Source: Polytrichum commune
Taxonomy: Eukaryota; Streptophyta; Polytrichopsida; Polytrichales; Polytrichaceae
Direction of reading: 5' to 3'
Length of the DNA: 60,000 nucleotides
NCBI GenBank assembly: GCA_950295325.1
Contig: OX485803.1
Location: 11,596,001 to 11,656,000, forward strand
A model generated the notes under the pieces. It was not told where the DNA came from, did no database searches, and saw nothing but the letters and a program-made list of their open reading frames with translations. The number at the start of each line of letters is the position of its first letter. Position 1 is the stretch's first letter. Shown one piece after another: positions 22,506 to 33,386 of the stretch. The translations under genes and the position numbers were made by a program.

Positions 22506-24759
22506 ATGGAGGCCAGTACCAGTTTTGGCTTGGTGAGCCTTGTCTCCGGACTCTGCGTCCTGCTGCTTCTTCCATGCTCTGCCATGGCGCAACCGCCACG
22601 GCTGGCAGCTGCGTCCTTCGTGTTTGGTGACTCGCTAGCTGATCCTGGGAACAACAACTACATCACCACATTGTCAAAGGCAAATACTCCACCCAACGGC
22701 ATCGACTTCCCGGGCGGAAAGCCTACAGGGCGATACTGCAACGGGCGTACCACCGTGGATATTGTTGGTAAATTGACAAGCCTTGAAGCTTATTGCAAAC
22801 CTTCTGCGTATTGTTGTGCAATCTCAAGCTTGTATATGTGTTTTTAATGATGTCCATTTCATCATCTTTATACTTGCATTGTAGACTTTCTGCTGCAATC
22901 CCACTAGCACAACTTTAAGAGCTGGAGGTTTATGTTCCAGACTTCTGCAGAACCACCAGCTCAAAACTCCCCTGTATGTGAACTACTTGTTTTATTTGTT
23001 TCACTTTTTTTACTATTGATGTGATGAGAATGATTCTCACAAGTAGATTCTGGTGCAGGACAATTGGCGGGCCTTCCAGGATTTACCCCACCATACATGG
23101 CCCCAGAAACGAAAGGACAAGCGATTCTTAATGGTGTCAACTATGCGTCTGGAGCTGCTGGAATCTTGGACTCCTCTGGTTATGTCTTGGTGAGGCTCCT
23201 GGCTCCCCTTTCTCTTGACAAACAATGGCACCAAAAAGTTAATCTTTCCAAAGTATGATACATTCGTAAACATGGGATCTGACATTTGTTGTTGGTGGTT
23301 GCCAGTATGGCCGCATTCCGTTCAACAAGCAGATAGACAACTTCGAGAACACCAGAGGCCAGCTAATTCAGCTCTTGGGAGAGCAGGCTGCCATGAATCT
23401 CCTCGCGAAGTCTCTGTTCTCAACCAACTTCGGGTCAAACGATTACTTGAATAATTACTACCAACCCCTCTCGCCAGTGGGCAACCTCACTGCCGACCAG
23501 CTTTCATCTATGCTCATCAACGACTACCGTGGACAACTTACAGTAAGCCACCTAACGTGATGACACATTCCCAGTATTTGAATGTCTTGTGAGTACGAAA
23601 TTTGGGGTTTCTCTGGTTATTTGGGCTGAACTGAAATTGGGTTGAATTCAGAGATTGTACAACTTGGGAGCGCGCAAGATAGTGGTGGCGACAATGGGCC
23701 CCATTGGATGCATTCCTTACCAGCTGACCTTGCGCCTTCGCCAAAATGGGCAGTGTGACCCCAAGGTGAACGCGGAAGCCCGACAATTCAATGCTGGTGT
23801 TGTGAGCATTGTGAAGGAGCTGAATGTCAAGCTTCCCGGTGCGAAGTTGATCGTCGTCGATGCATACAAGGGTGTGTCCGAAATGATTGCAAACCCTGCA
23901 GCTTATGGTATGTATCTTTCATCTCCATACCTTCAAGTATTCCCAACATGCTCCTACCCACAAACCCCAGTGTTTGTTACCTCTTTACAGATTTTCTCCA
24001 GCAAAAGGATCCTGAACAAGAGTTTGGTTCTCAGAAAACTATTCACCTCTTGTTACTTGAGTAGAGTACTTTTGTGAGGTGAGGGCCTGTGTTACCTCAG
24101 GAGTTTAATCATAGACGTAGTTGCAATAACCTCGAAGGCAAACTTCAGTTATCTGGAAAAGATTTCAGAGTTGAACTGAAATTTTCTTCGGATTGGCAGG
24201 GGTTTGTGAAACAAAATTTGAATTATAACTTGAACTCTAGAATTAGAACAAGGAACTGTGAAGAGCATATTGTCATAACATCTGTCTTCAAAAACTGACT
24301 ACACTTACTGTTGCATGAGCTATGGGAGGAGAAAAGAGATTTGGCAAAATTATGTACTCTGAATTCATTTTAGGCTGATAAGGGTACCAACACATCATTG
24401 TAACTATGTGAGCCTAAGTGAGTTAATTCTATAAATTTAGTACCAGACAGGAGCTTTTTTCACATTTCCTTGTTATATTGAATGACGTATAGGGAATTAC
24501 ATGGCATTTGTGAATGCTAACATATAATTTTACTGCAGGTTTCAAAGTGAAAGATGTGGGATGCTGTGGTGCTGGAGGTTCGTACAAGGGCCTCATCCCC
24601 TGTTTGCCTAATATGAAGATCTGCCCAAACCGGTTCGAGTACCTGTTCTGGGACCCCTACCACCCCACTGAGAAGGCAAATGTCTATTTGTCTCAAAACT
24701 TCTTTGATGGTGTTGGTTATTCCTACCCCATGAACATCAAACAACTACTTCTTTCATGA
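22506..24759 (+). CDS. GDSL esterase/lipase, five exons, 368 aa
   Basis: Exons are 22506-22767, 23059-23189, 23306-23542, 23652-23907 and 24539-24759. All introns are GT-AG and the phases join correctly, giving 368 codons plus TGA. Residues 1-28 form a signal peptide, so the enzyme is probably secreted to the wall or apoplast. Block I is FVFGDSLADPGNN, with nucleophile Ser43. The oxyanion-hole residues are Gly119 (block II, NYASG) and Asn176 (block III, FGSNDY). Block V is DPYHPT, with Asp334 and His337 completing the triad. Length and exon layout match plant SGNH/GDSL hydrolases, which cleave acyl esters, often in cutin or wax metabolism. The exact substrate cannot be read from the sequence. 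The gene looks intact and is the best-supported host gene in the window. Confidence 0.95.
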
Positions 24760-26098
24760 GGCTTTCATAACAGTGTCTGGTGAGGATATCGGAAAAGCTC
24801 AGCAAACGAAATAGACCTTGAAACTGGCTCGACAAATTTGGCCATCGAATTTCAGCCACGGACCATGAATTGGAGCTAGGAGGATACTCGAGGAAGCTAT
24901 GCAAGCCACATTGAGGAAAACTCTGCGATTCTTCAACCGTGAAGTGTATTATGGTAGTGCATACCACATGCCGATTGCTTGGGTCACTTGAATATCTGGA
25001 TTAAATCGTTCTCCTTGATGAACTGATGGCAAGATTTGTTAGTGATGTGGGGGAAGGGGATTGAGAGGACATCAAGGATTAGGGGGGAAATTACTAGACC
25101 AGTGTCTTGCATAGTGCCATTAAAGTTAATTAGTTACATTGATTCACTGAAAATTCTCATTCAACTGATTCTATAAAAAATAAAATGTTCAGACTGAGCA
25201 TGAATTCGATTGGCATGAGTCAGATTGATTTTGTTACATGATAGCACAAAGTTGGCACTAAAACTCTAATTGCTGTTGTCCTTCCAAATGGTGAATATGC
25301 ACGTCGGGCTCCTTATGTGAACCTCATTTCCAGATCATTGGACAAGATTTTGGTTGTCAATTTTAATATCGTTGGAGTTGTCAAGCTTATTCAGCAACAA
25401 AGCTCAGAGCTTATGGATGCTGTGAAGTTGTTGAGGTAGCTGTGTGATGCACATTGTTCTCTGGTAGTATAATTTACTGTTGCGTAAACTGTTTGTAGCT
25501 GTTTCTGGATCATTTTTGCAACTTGGAATCAAAGTATTTTTCAGGCATCTATAATAGTAACACAACAATGTTTCAAATGTGAAGATCATGCTGGTCAATT
25601 CCAATATCAACACATAACATAAAACCGATATTATTTACCAGTGTCATGCATTTTCAAGTCTTTCAGCTTAGAGGATTTTGGTTACTGTAACTCTAGCGGT
25701 TTGGGCAGAAAATAACTAATTTTGAAGGAGCCTAAATTTCTGGGAAATCAATTTCGTTGAGTGTCAAAAAAGAAAGAAATAACATTCAAAGAGTGTCTAA
25801 AATCACAATAATGCAAGTGACATTCATTGGAATCCAACAAAGTAGTATCAAATAGCTTTAATAGTGTCTTCACGCGGCATCAATCTCACTCATGGTTACA
25901 ATACAAGCATGGATTCACTCCACAAGTCATGTTGACACACTACCATAAAAACGGGAGTGAATGTCTAGCTTTATTTAAATTACTTTATGAATCTACCCAA
26001 TTTAAGAATATTAATTTCTGGGTAGTCTAACTTACTTTTGCACTTTAATTAATTATTAGGCAAAAAGGTGCCCAAGTTGCTAGAGAACTATGGTATAC
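24760..26098. other. 3' flank of the GDSL gene and gene-free DNA
   Basis: An AT-rich 3' flank. No strong polyadenylation signal could be fixed, though AATAAAATG-like sequence occurs near 25180. No other gene or repeat boundary is apparent. Confidence 0.4.
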
Positions 26099-26335
26099 AT
26101 CCGGGTAGTTCACTTAGTGCATTTCAAAAATGACGTGCGGCATAATATAGGATGGATTAAATTCGTTTGACATATAATTTATAAAAGAATTCCAAATAAT
26201 GAAGGGTCCGTTAAAAGTAGACAATCCCATTACAAGTAAGGTAGGCAGGTTTAAAATGTGGGCCATTCATTTTTTGTAAAACTAATAAAGGGGTTGAAAA
26301 TAAGGATCCTAGGATGTATGTTTAGTAGGATTGAT
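26099..26335 (-). repeat. Degraded fragment of the 5369-5930 element family
   Basis: The sequence from CCGGGTAGTTCACTTAGTGC onward matches the right half of the element at 5369-5930 in reverse complement over about 235 bp, with many differences. The other end is not recognisable. It lies just outside the left arm of the large inverted duplication. Confidence 0.6.
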
Positions 26336-27451
26336 TTTGTACGCATGCCTCACGAGAGATGGATGAAAAATGGAAAACAATTTGGTTTGATAACATGGTG
26401 GGAGTGAAGATTACAAATGTTATAATTGCTGAGAAGGATTGATGATTCTACTAATGTTCTCGTTTAAGATCGCTATTGCTCTCTCCCACTTGACTTCAAA
26501 TTAGTCTAAAAGTTGGTTTCGAGAACACGGCCTTCACACGATGGACAATATTTAGCTTTGACAAAGGAGGATGCATGGTTTTAGAACGGAGGTTTCAAGC
26601 AGCAAGTACGAAACTCCCATTGGGACTTAGAGATGAGTAAAAAATGGAGGATTTCTAAAAGTTGTCTCTTACGATTGGTTGTTTTTAGTCTTAGCAATGA
26701 GGGATAAGGAGTTTCATTATCAAAAATTGGTCGTAACATAGATGAGTGGTAGGCCACTTGTTCATTAGACGAAAAAACTATCCAACATTTCATTGCTTTG
26801 TAGATAAAACAATCAACATGTGTGAAAACTACTTAACTTAGACCTATATGAACTTCTCCGGAGCAAGTTCTTGTAGGTGCACCACGATAGCTGGGTGCCT
26901 TCCCTATGACCAAGACAACTTTACCAGGCTTTTAGGAAAAAACTTTGGTTATTTGGTAAAGCCATGTGGTTTGGGTGTTAGTTAGGTTCTCAGTGAACAT
27001 GTACACTGCACTTACCCGGAATGTGGTGATATTAGTGCCATGTGTGATGTAATGTATTGGAATGTACTATCCTTAAGGAAGATGGGTCTTAAATGGCTCC
27101 TCTTCTTAATGGGACCCCTATATATTTGATTGATATATGGTTCGGTGAGGATCAAAGAGCAAACATCATAAAGTCACATGTTTGAAAGAGAAAGGACTAA
27201 GTCTTTAAACATTAGTAACTACTCTACACTCAATATTGAACATGATTGGAAGAACTTATGTGTCCAGCTAAGAAATCAACAAACATGCACTTCCGATAAA
27301 CATAACTAAATTAAGGGAGGTCCAATTCTCAATCCTACATTTTCAGATTCAAGTGCGAGCATCATTGTCGTATCAAGGTTAGAAATGAACAACTTTGTAT
27401 TTCTAGTTTGCAAATCCAACAATCCCTAAACCCTTCAACCTCCATCCCAAC

Positions 27452-28729
27452 CAGGGTTGTCTATCGCGACGTCATGACGGTGTCGTGCCGTCATGTCGTG
27501 TCGTGTCGTGACGGACCCCTCCGTCACGACACAATAGGGTCCACGTAGGGTCAACATAAGGGGAACGGACTAGGGTGGGTAAAATACTTACCTTCTTGCC
27601 AAGGTGACGTCCTATGTGGCAGAAAACGCCGACGTGGTTGTGGATATGCCTAGCGCTAGGTAAATCATTTTGCCATTTTGTTTACCATTTTGTTAAAATC
27701 AAAGTAGTAAAAAATGACTAAGGAGGGTGTGGGGCGGACGGGGGTGGGGGGGGGGGGGAACGGAGCGGACGGGGTCGGGGTCGGGAACGGGGGCGGGAAC
27801 GGGGGGGGGGGGGAACGGGAGCGGACGGAGGGGGGGGGAAATTTTTATTTTTTTTAAAATGGGGCGGACGGGGAAGGGAAAAGAAAAAGAAAAAGAAAAC
27901 TGGGGCGGACGGGGGAGCGGACGGAGGGGCGGACGGGGGTGAACGGGGCGCGGACGGGGGGGAACGGGGCGTACGGGGTTGGGAACGGAGCGGACGGGGG
28001 GGGGGGGGGAATTTTTTTTTTTAAAAATGGGGCGGACGGGGGGGGGGGGGAAAAAAAACAAAACAAAACAAAACTGGGGCGGACGGGGGAGCGGACGGAG
28101 GGGCGGACAGGGGGGAACGGGGCGTACGGGGTTGGGAACGGAGCGGACGGGGTCAGGAACGGGGGCGGACGGGGGGGGGGGATTTTTTTTTTTTTTTTTT
28201 TTAAATGGGGCGGACGGGGAAGGGGGGGGGGGAAAAAAAAACTGGGGCGGACGGAGGGGCGGACGGGGGGGGGGGGAACGGGGCGCGGACGGGGGGGAAC
28301 GGGGCGTACGGGGTTGGGAACGGAGCGGACGGGGTCGGGAACGGGGGCGGACGGGGAAGGGGGGGGGAAGGGGGGGGGGGGAAAAAAAAAAAAAACTGGG
28401 GCGGACGGGGGAGCGGACGGGGGGGAACGGGGCGTACGGGGTTGGGAACGGAGCGGACGGGGTCGGGAACAGGGGCGGACGGGGGGGGCGGACGGGCTCT
28501 AGCAAATTTTTCCCCACTTTACCTTTACTTTGCTGACATGTCATCACACGTGGACATTGTAAATCCTACGTGTCCGAATTGGGTTAATGTAATTACACAA
28601 AAAAATCGGTAAAATTCAAGTTCGTCAGGATAAAGACAGCATCCGGCATAATGTCGTGACGGATACGTGTCGTGACGGCACGACATTATGCCGGGATTAC
28701 CCTCCGTCACGACACAATAGACAACCCTG
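27452..28729. mobile_element. Non-autonomous hAT element filled with G-rich repeat
   Basis: The perfect 13-bp terminal inverted repeats (CAGGGTTGTCTAT) are flanked by the 8-bp target duplication ATCCCAAC (27444-27451 and 28730-28737). The right arm of the inverted duplication has the uninterrupted empty site near 37460. Subterminal regions contain several copies of GTCGTGACGG in both orientations, typical of hAT transposase-binding clusters. There is no transposase gene. The interior is the G-rich array described at 27725-28495. Length is 1278 bp. Confidence 0.93.
27725..28495 (+). repeat. G-rich higher-order minisatellite inside hAT element
   Basis: The plus strand consists of GGGGCGGACGGGG-type short units, with GGAACGGGGCGTACGGGG and TTGGGAACGGAGCGGACGG variants, interrupted by A-runs and T-runs. 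A larger unit beginning ACTGGGGCGGACGG starts at 27899, 28073, 28241 and 28395, with spacings of 174, 168 and 154 bp. Long open frames on both strands (up to 282 codons) are by-products of the low complexity. Dense runs of four or more G make quadruplex formation on the plus strand likely. Confidence 0.92.
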
Positions 28730-28965
28730 ATCCCAACCCAAAGACTCAAAAGTGTAATGTATGTTTTGAAACCAAAGTTTAAAACAATTAACTTTAGTGA
28801 AATTAAGTGAACCCGTTGATGAATTCACCATGCACTCCCCAATCCCAAGGCAAATTCTAATGTGGGTCCTGTCACCTATACGCATGAATTGCCTTTATTA
28901 GTGACAAATCGGGCCTAAACAATGTCGTATTACGATCATCGTAGTCGTATTATCAGGGTAAAGTG

Positions 28966-29210
28966 GGCCGGGGATTCGTGGCACTCAAGTAAAATCATCC
29001 GTGCGGATGAAAAAAACACATGAATCATCTAAATGGCTATTTTTGGGCAATTTGATTCCGGAAATAGAGTCAAAGGCCCCGAATTAGTCTAGTGACGTCA
29101 CATTCGAATGAATCGGCCCTCAACCCCATAGGGGGCTTTTTTTATTGGAGCCACTTCATCCACGATATCTTGGATGGATGATTTTACTTGAGTGCCACGA
29201 ATCCCCAGCC
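28966..29210. mobile_element. Mutator-like MITE, 245 bp
   Basis: Terminal inverted repeats of about 35 bp (GGCCGGGGATTCGTGGCACT on the left; the right end differs by one base in that stretch). The 9-bp target duplication GGTAAAGTG is at 28957-28965 and 29211-29219; nine bases is the Mutator signature. The matching place in the right arm (near 37235) has a single GGTAAAGTG, so this element inserted after the duplication. Non-coding. Confidence 0.9.
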
Positions 29211-30079
29211 GGTAAAGTGACACTAGAAAGTTTGGTCGACAGGAAATGCATCCTATAATCGAGGTGTTGTATTAATTTATTGAGTGTCGTCTTATCGGGG
29301 TTAGACTGTACCTGTAGACTACTGTATGGATTGCATTTTCAGATAGAATATGGATGTCGGACTTGAGGAGTAATGGGAGTGTTCTTTCATCTATCGTTTT
29401 AGAAGGGCAAGGAGTACATTTACTGTATATTACTGCACAAAGTTACAATTTAAGGCATGGAATGTTAAGTGATGGATAATATACAGTTACCTGAACACCC
29501 TCATGAGAGCACCAAAATCCCTAACATTCTGGAAGGGTTAGAAGGTATGTCAGAATAGTCGCCATTCCTCATATGCTACAATGCGCATATCCGACCGGTC
29601 ACAACTCTATAAGCTTATGTTAGTGGAAAACACTGTCAACGTTGGGGAAAAGGGGATTGTTGTACACAAGCGTAACTCTTATCCGTCCAACATAAAAACA
29701 CAATTTTTAATAGTTGTTTGCAAGTACTTTTGAATGTCTCGGGGGTCGGTTGCACTACTAGCGTATGAGTCCTACACAATCGGCCCATGTCAATGTAAGA
29801 ACAACACAAATTTATTATTGTGTTAGATTTGCAAATTCTCTAGTCACATAGAATAAGTTTTCAATGACATAGGACAATTGCCTAGGGTTCATATGCTTGT
29901 AGTGTTGGTATTGTGTCCAAATGGTTCCAATCAATCAAAGCACATGCATAATAAACAAGTGGTTTCTTGGGTTCCTTAATGTAGGTAAGACCGACCAATT
30001 TTGGGTTAACCACAATTAAGTGCGTGCCTCTAAAATCTATAGTATGACCATGATATGGAGGTTAGGAGCAGGGGGAGGG

Positions 30080-31690
30080 AGGGGGGGGGGCAAAACACAA
30101 CATTAGTATGATCATGAAAGTTTCCATCATACTTAATGATTATTCTTGATGTACACAAACACATAACGTTATTGAGCAATGTCTGTTCGTTCATGACATT
30201 GAACCAAAATCACATGATATTGGGTTGAAAAAGTTTAGATGCTATGAGCACTTGTAGGTCTATGATGTTCACAAGAAGTAAGAGTTAATAGGATTGTGTA
30301 TGGATAAAACTTGGGTTCAACAAAAAATTAGTTTGAAATTTGAATGAGAATGGTATAAATTTCAAAAAAAAAAAGGTCATGTGATTAAGTTGTCTATTGT
30401 ATCTAAAGCCTAAACCTATAGGATATAGAATAAATTATTCACAAGCAACAACAAAACCCCCTAAGTATACAACACTTATAATCATTAGGAATTGATTTAA
30501 TTGGATATTAATTGTCGGTGGTAATGTTACACTCCTACACCATAGGGAATGGTTCAAGGTAATAGAGTGTTAGCAATTGGGAGATGTTTATAGGTGTTGG
30601 TTTTGGGTGGGTTGTTGATTTAAGCACCCTTTACCTTACAAACAAAAATTACCTTGATATATGTTACTTCAAGAAAGTCACAAGTTTGTGAATAGCCCTC
30701 ACAACCCAATTTTGGTTTGCCTAGGCCATTAAGATTTGAAATGATGACAAATTATACTAGTTGTGATTCAATTTTCTAAAATATTTTCATGGTGTTATGC
30801 TTTATAGGGAAGCTTTTTGCAATAGGTAATGTCCCATCCATCATACATCTGCGTTTTTATGAAGAGTTGGTATAGAGCTTCCTATCCCAATTACTAGCTT
30901 AGATGCTCAAATACATCAAATTTCTCACTTATTAATCTTGAAATTGTTGTTCTCTCCTTTGGCAAAGTTTTGGCAATTTCTTTTTTTTAATTCTTTGGAG
31001 TGTTTAACACAAGTTGCCTTCTTCAGAATTTGATAAGCATCTGCCATTGGACCTGGTTGGACAAGCATATATTCTAAGAATATGTGCAAAATTGGAAGTT
31101 GACTTTTTGCACTGAACACTAATACAAAATGTGTAAGAGAATTAATTTCTCAATTTGTTGGGCAAAATTTGTGCAGCTCGACAAGAATGGTGCATTTTGG
31201 AGGGCTACCTTTCGGTCATGCAATCAATAAGGTTTTCACATCATGATCATATGCCTCTAACATTTACTTGCCATATAATGCCATAAATTTGTAATAAAGT
31301 CAATGCTTGTATAACCTTTAACCTTTAACATTTTAAAAATAAATTTTATTTCCAGAATATTAAAGGACTTGATAATTTGTTAATTATACTCTCATAAGCA
31401 GATTTGTGGAAACAATAGAGAAATTAACATCCATTGGGTTGAGTTGCATATATGCTTGTATTGTGCAAAACATCACTTTCCATATTTTTGTTATTTAAAA
31501 TCTACAAAGAAGTTTATAACCTATATGTTAATTGAATAATGTGTTTGTTTCTATACGCTTTCTGAGTACATTGTTTTTAATAAGTTATTGTTGTCTACAA
31601 ATAATATGGCTATTGAAATTTCAAGTAGGGGCACAATCCAAATGCACTTACAACAAAGCATAGTAACAAATGAGAGAGTAGAACACTTAC
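30080..31690. other. Spacer of the inverted duplication, left part
   Basis: Begins with a G-run (30071-30090). No supported gene. AT-rich, with an A-run near 30365 and no recognisable terminal repeats. Confidence 0.4.
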
Positions 31691-32629
31691 AACATATGTC
31701 ACAATGGGGAAGAAATGCCAATGGGTTATACTACAAACATATGTGTATCATGTATTCATGTATTTGCATGCAAGGTTGACTACATGATGGCAAACTCCTT
31801 CATGTATGCAGTTGTAACTTTAAACTATGCACATCACACCCAAATCACATAGGGTTGTAACTATTGTCGAGCACCAATAATTAATATTATGTGATTAGGA
31901 TGTGATGTTAGTACATTGTTGATATGTTAATATAATGCAATTTCAATATATATAGGTAATTGTAGCTATTTTTGAGTTCTATTTACTAAAATTCAAGCTA
32001 CAATAATATATTAAGCTTATTTCTAGATCTACAAATACCATGTTAAAAACCCGGGTACGCAACTCCCGTATTATATGATCCTCATTATAATCACTTATAA
32101 TGCGTTTTAGTCCAATATTGAGTGATACAATTTATTTTAATGTAGGAAACCCTTGTAGCCCTTCTAACAAGGAATCCAAAAATGTAATTATATATAGGAA
32201 ATGAATATATTTTGAAGCATATAATTGCATTAAAAACCTAATTATATGATTTTTTTTAATACATGTACCATAGGTCAAACTACCCAACTTTTTGGACTTT
32301 TTAATAAAATTTTAACATTGTGAATGACTTATAATTTTAATGGGAGGCAACTATTCGTGGCTTATAATTATAATTGGAGGCAAATATTCGTGTGGATTTT
32401 TTAAAATTATGTATAGGCAACTTACTGGTCTAACTGTTGGGATAGAAAACTAATGATTTGTGTTAGGATACAGTTGAGGTATGTATTTTTAAGACCATAT
32501 ACATCATATGGTGCCCTGACTACTCAAGGATATCATGGGGTATTTCAAAATATCATGGGTTCCCGGTTTAGGGTTAGGGCTTAGGGTTTGAGGCTTCTAT
32601 ATATTCACTTTGAAGCTTTTGTGTTCGGT

Positions 32630-32756
32630 TTTGGAGCCTTTGTGTCTTTGCTTTGGAGTGTGCGGCTTTGCTTTGGAGCCTTTGTGTCTTTGCTTTGGAG
32701 TGTGCGGCTTTGCTTTGGAGCCTTTGTGTCGTCGCTTTGGAGTGTGCTTGTGCTCA
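32630..32756 (+). repeat. 42-bp tandem repeat, three units
   Basis: The unit starting CTTTGGAGCCTTTGTGTCTT is present about three times; the last is shortened and altered. Because 42 is divisible by three, the reading frame stays open through all units and joins the AT-hook ORF, giving a cysteine-rich 14-residue repeat on the plus strand. There is no ATG upstream in that frame, so translation of the repeat is doubtful. Confidence 0.8.
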
Positions 32757-32789
32757 TTTAGGAGGGTCATCCTTGGCTTAAACAAACAT

Positions 32790-32984
32790 ATGGATTGTGA
32801 GATGAAGCGTAGAGGCTCATGTAGTGGAGGTAGAGATAGGGAGAAGGAATATGTTACACCTGTAATTGCCACAACTCCTTCCAAAAGAGGGAGACCTCGA
32901 AAGGACCCTCTATCATTTGTGAATACTAATCCGACATCTACATTGAATACCCCTCTTAGATGCTCTACAAGGTTAAAAAACTAG
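32790..32984 (+). CDS. Small AT-hook ORF inside Mutator-like element (64 aa)
   Basis: From ATG at 32790 the frame encodes 64 residues. A canonical AT-hook core, SKRGRPRKDP, is centred near residue 35. AT-hooks bind the minor groove of AT-rich DNA and occur in chromatin proteins and some transposase accessory proteins. The C-terminus (PLRCSTRLKN) resembles short basic tails found next to AT-hooks in plants. The frame is open for a further 60 codons upstream through the 42-bp repeat, but without an ATG. It may be a captured exon of a host gene rather than a working gene. Confidence 0.42.
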   Translation: MDCEMKRRGSCSGGRDREKEYVTPVIATTPSKRGRPRKDPLSFVNTNPTSTLNTPLRCSTRLKN

Positions 32985-33386
32985 GTGTTTCAATTGTTTA
33001 TATACGTTGGAGTTTTTTTTAATAAATATGCAACCCAACTTTTTTTTCATCTCATTTTATTTAATTTGGTCTTCACCCAACTTTTTGATCATTTTAATTT
33101 GATATAATTTGATATAATTTTTACAAAAGCCGTCCTCTAAGTCGTTTTTAATACGATGCCCCCTGCGTATAATATGGGAGTTGCGTACCCAGGGTTAAAA
33201 ACATAGTAATAGACCCCTTGACAGAATGTAGTGCATGAATTCCATGGTAATAGGGTTTAGGATTTTGATTTCAAATGTCCCCTTGCATTTATTTATAGCC
33301 AAGCTATTCATGTTTTTGGAAATGTAATCTAATAATGGAAAATTCTATCACATGTTACTGCTCACCGCTCACATGCTAGCTTCATT

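Larger units (their letters stand above)
26370..30079 (+). repeat. Left arm of a ~12-kb inverted duplication
   Basis: After removing the two insertions it carries (27452-28729 and 28966-29210), this arm is the reverse complement of 36371-38560. From 29311 to 30079 the match to 36371-37137 appears perfect by eye. From about 28738 to 29308 it has scattered differences. From 26400 to 27440 it is clearly more diverged. The inner boundary is sharp at 30079/36371, while the outer one fades near 26370/38560. No coding function was identified in the arm. Confidence 0.9.
32051..33193 (+). mobile_element. Mutator-like element with AT-hook ORF
   Basis: The inverted ends (CC.GGGTACGCAACTCCC, followed by GTATTATA or ATATTATA) are flanked by the 9-bp direct repeat GTTAAAAAC (32042-32050 and 33194-33202). 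The related repeat copy at 16757-17323 lacks the insertion. Length is 1143 bp. There is no transposase. The interior carries a small ORF with an AT-hook (32790-32984) preceded by a 42-bp tandem repeat, so it may be a host-gene-carrying (Pack-MULE-type) element. Confidence 0.82.
31691..33386 (+). repeat. Dispersed repeat R1, copy B, split by a Mutator-like element
   Basis: Homologous to 16757-17323. The match runs from ATGGGGAAGAAATGCC through to CTCACCGCTCACATGC, interrupted at 32042 by the element at 32051-33193. It is diverged by many substitutions but collinear. No coding potential seen. Confidence 0.7.

Noticed and set aside
27699-28612. Several long overlapping ORFs on both strands (up to 282 codons, Pro/Arg- or Gly-rich)
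   Set aside because: They are by-products of the G-rich repeat lacking stop codons. Frames are open on both strands and the encoded proteins are low-complexity.
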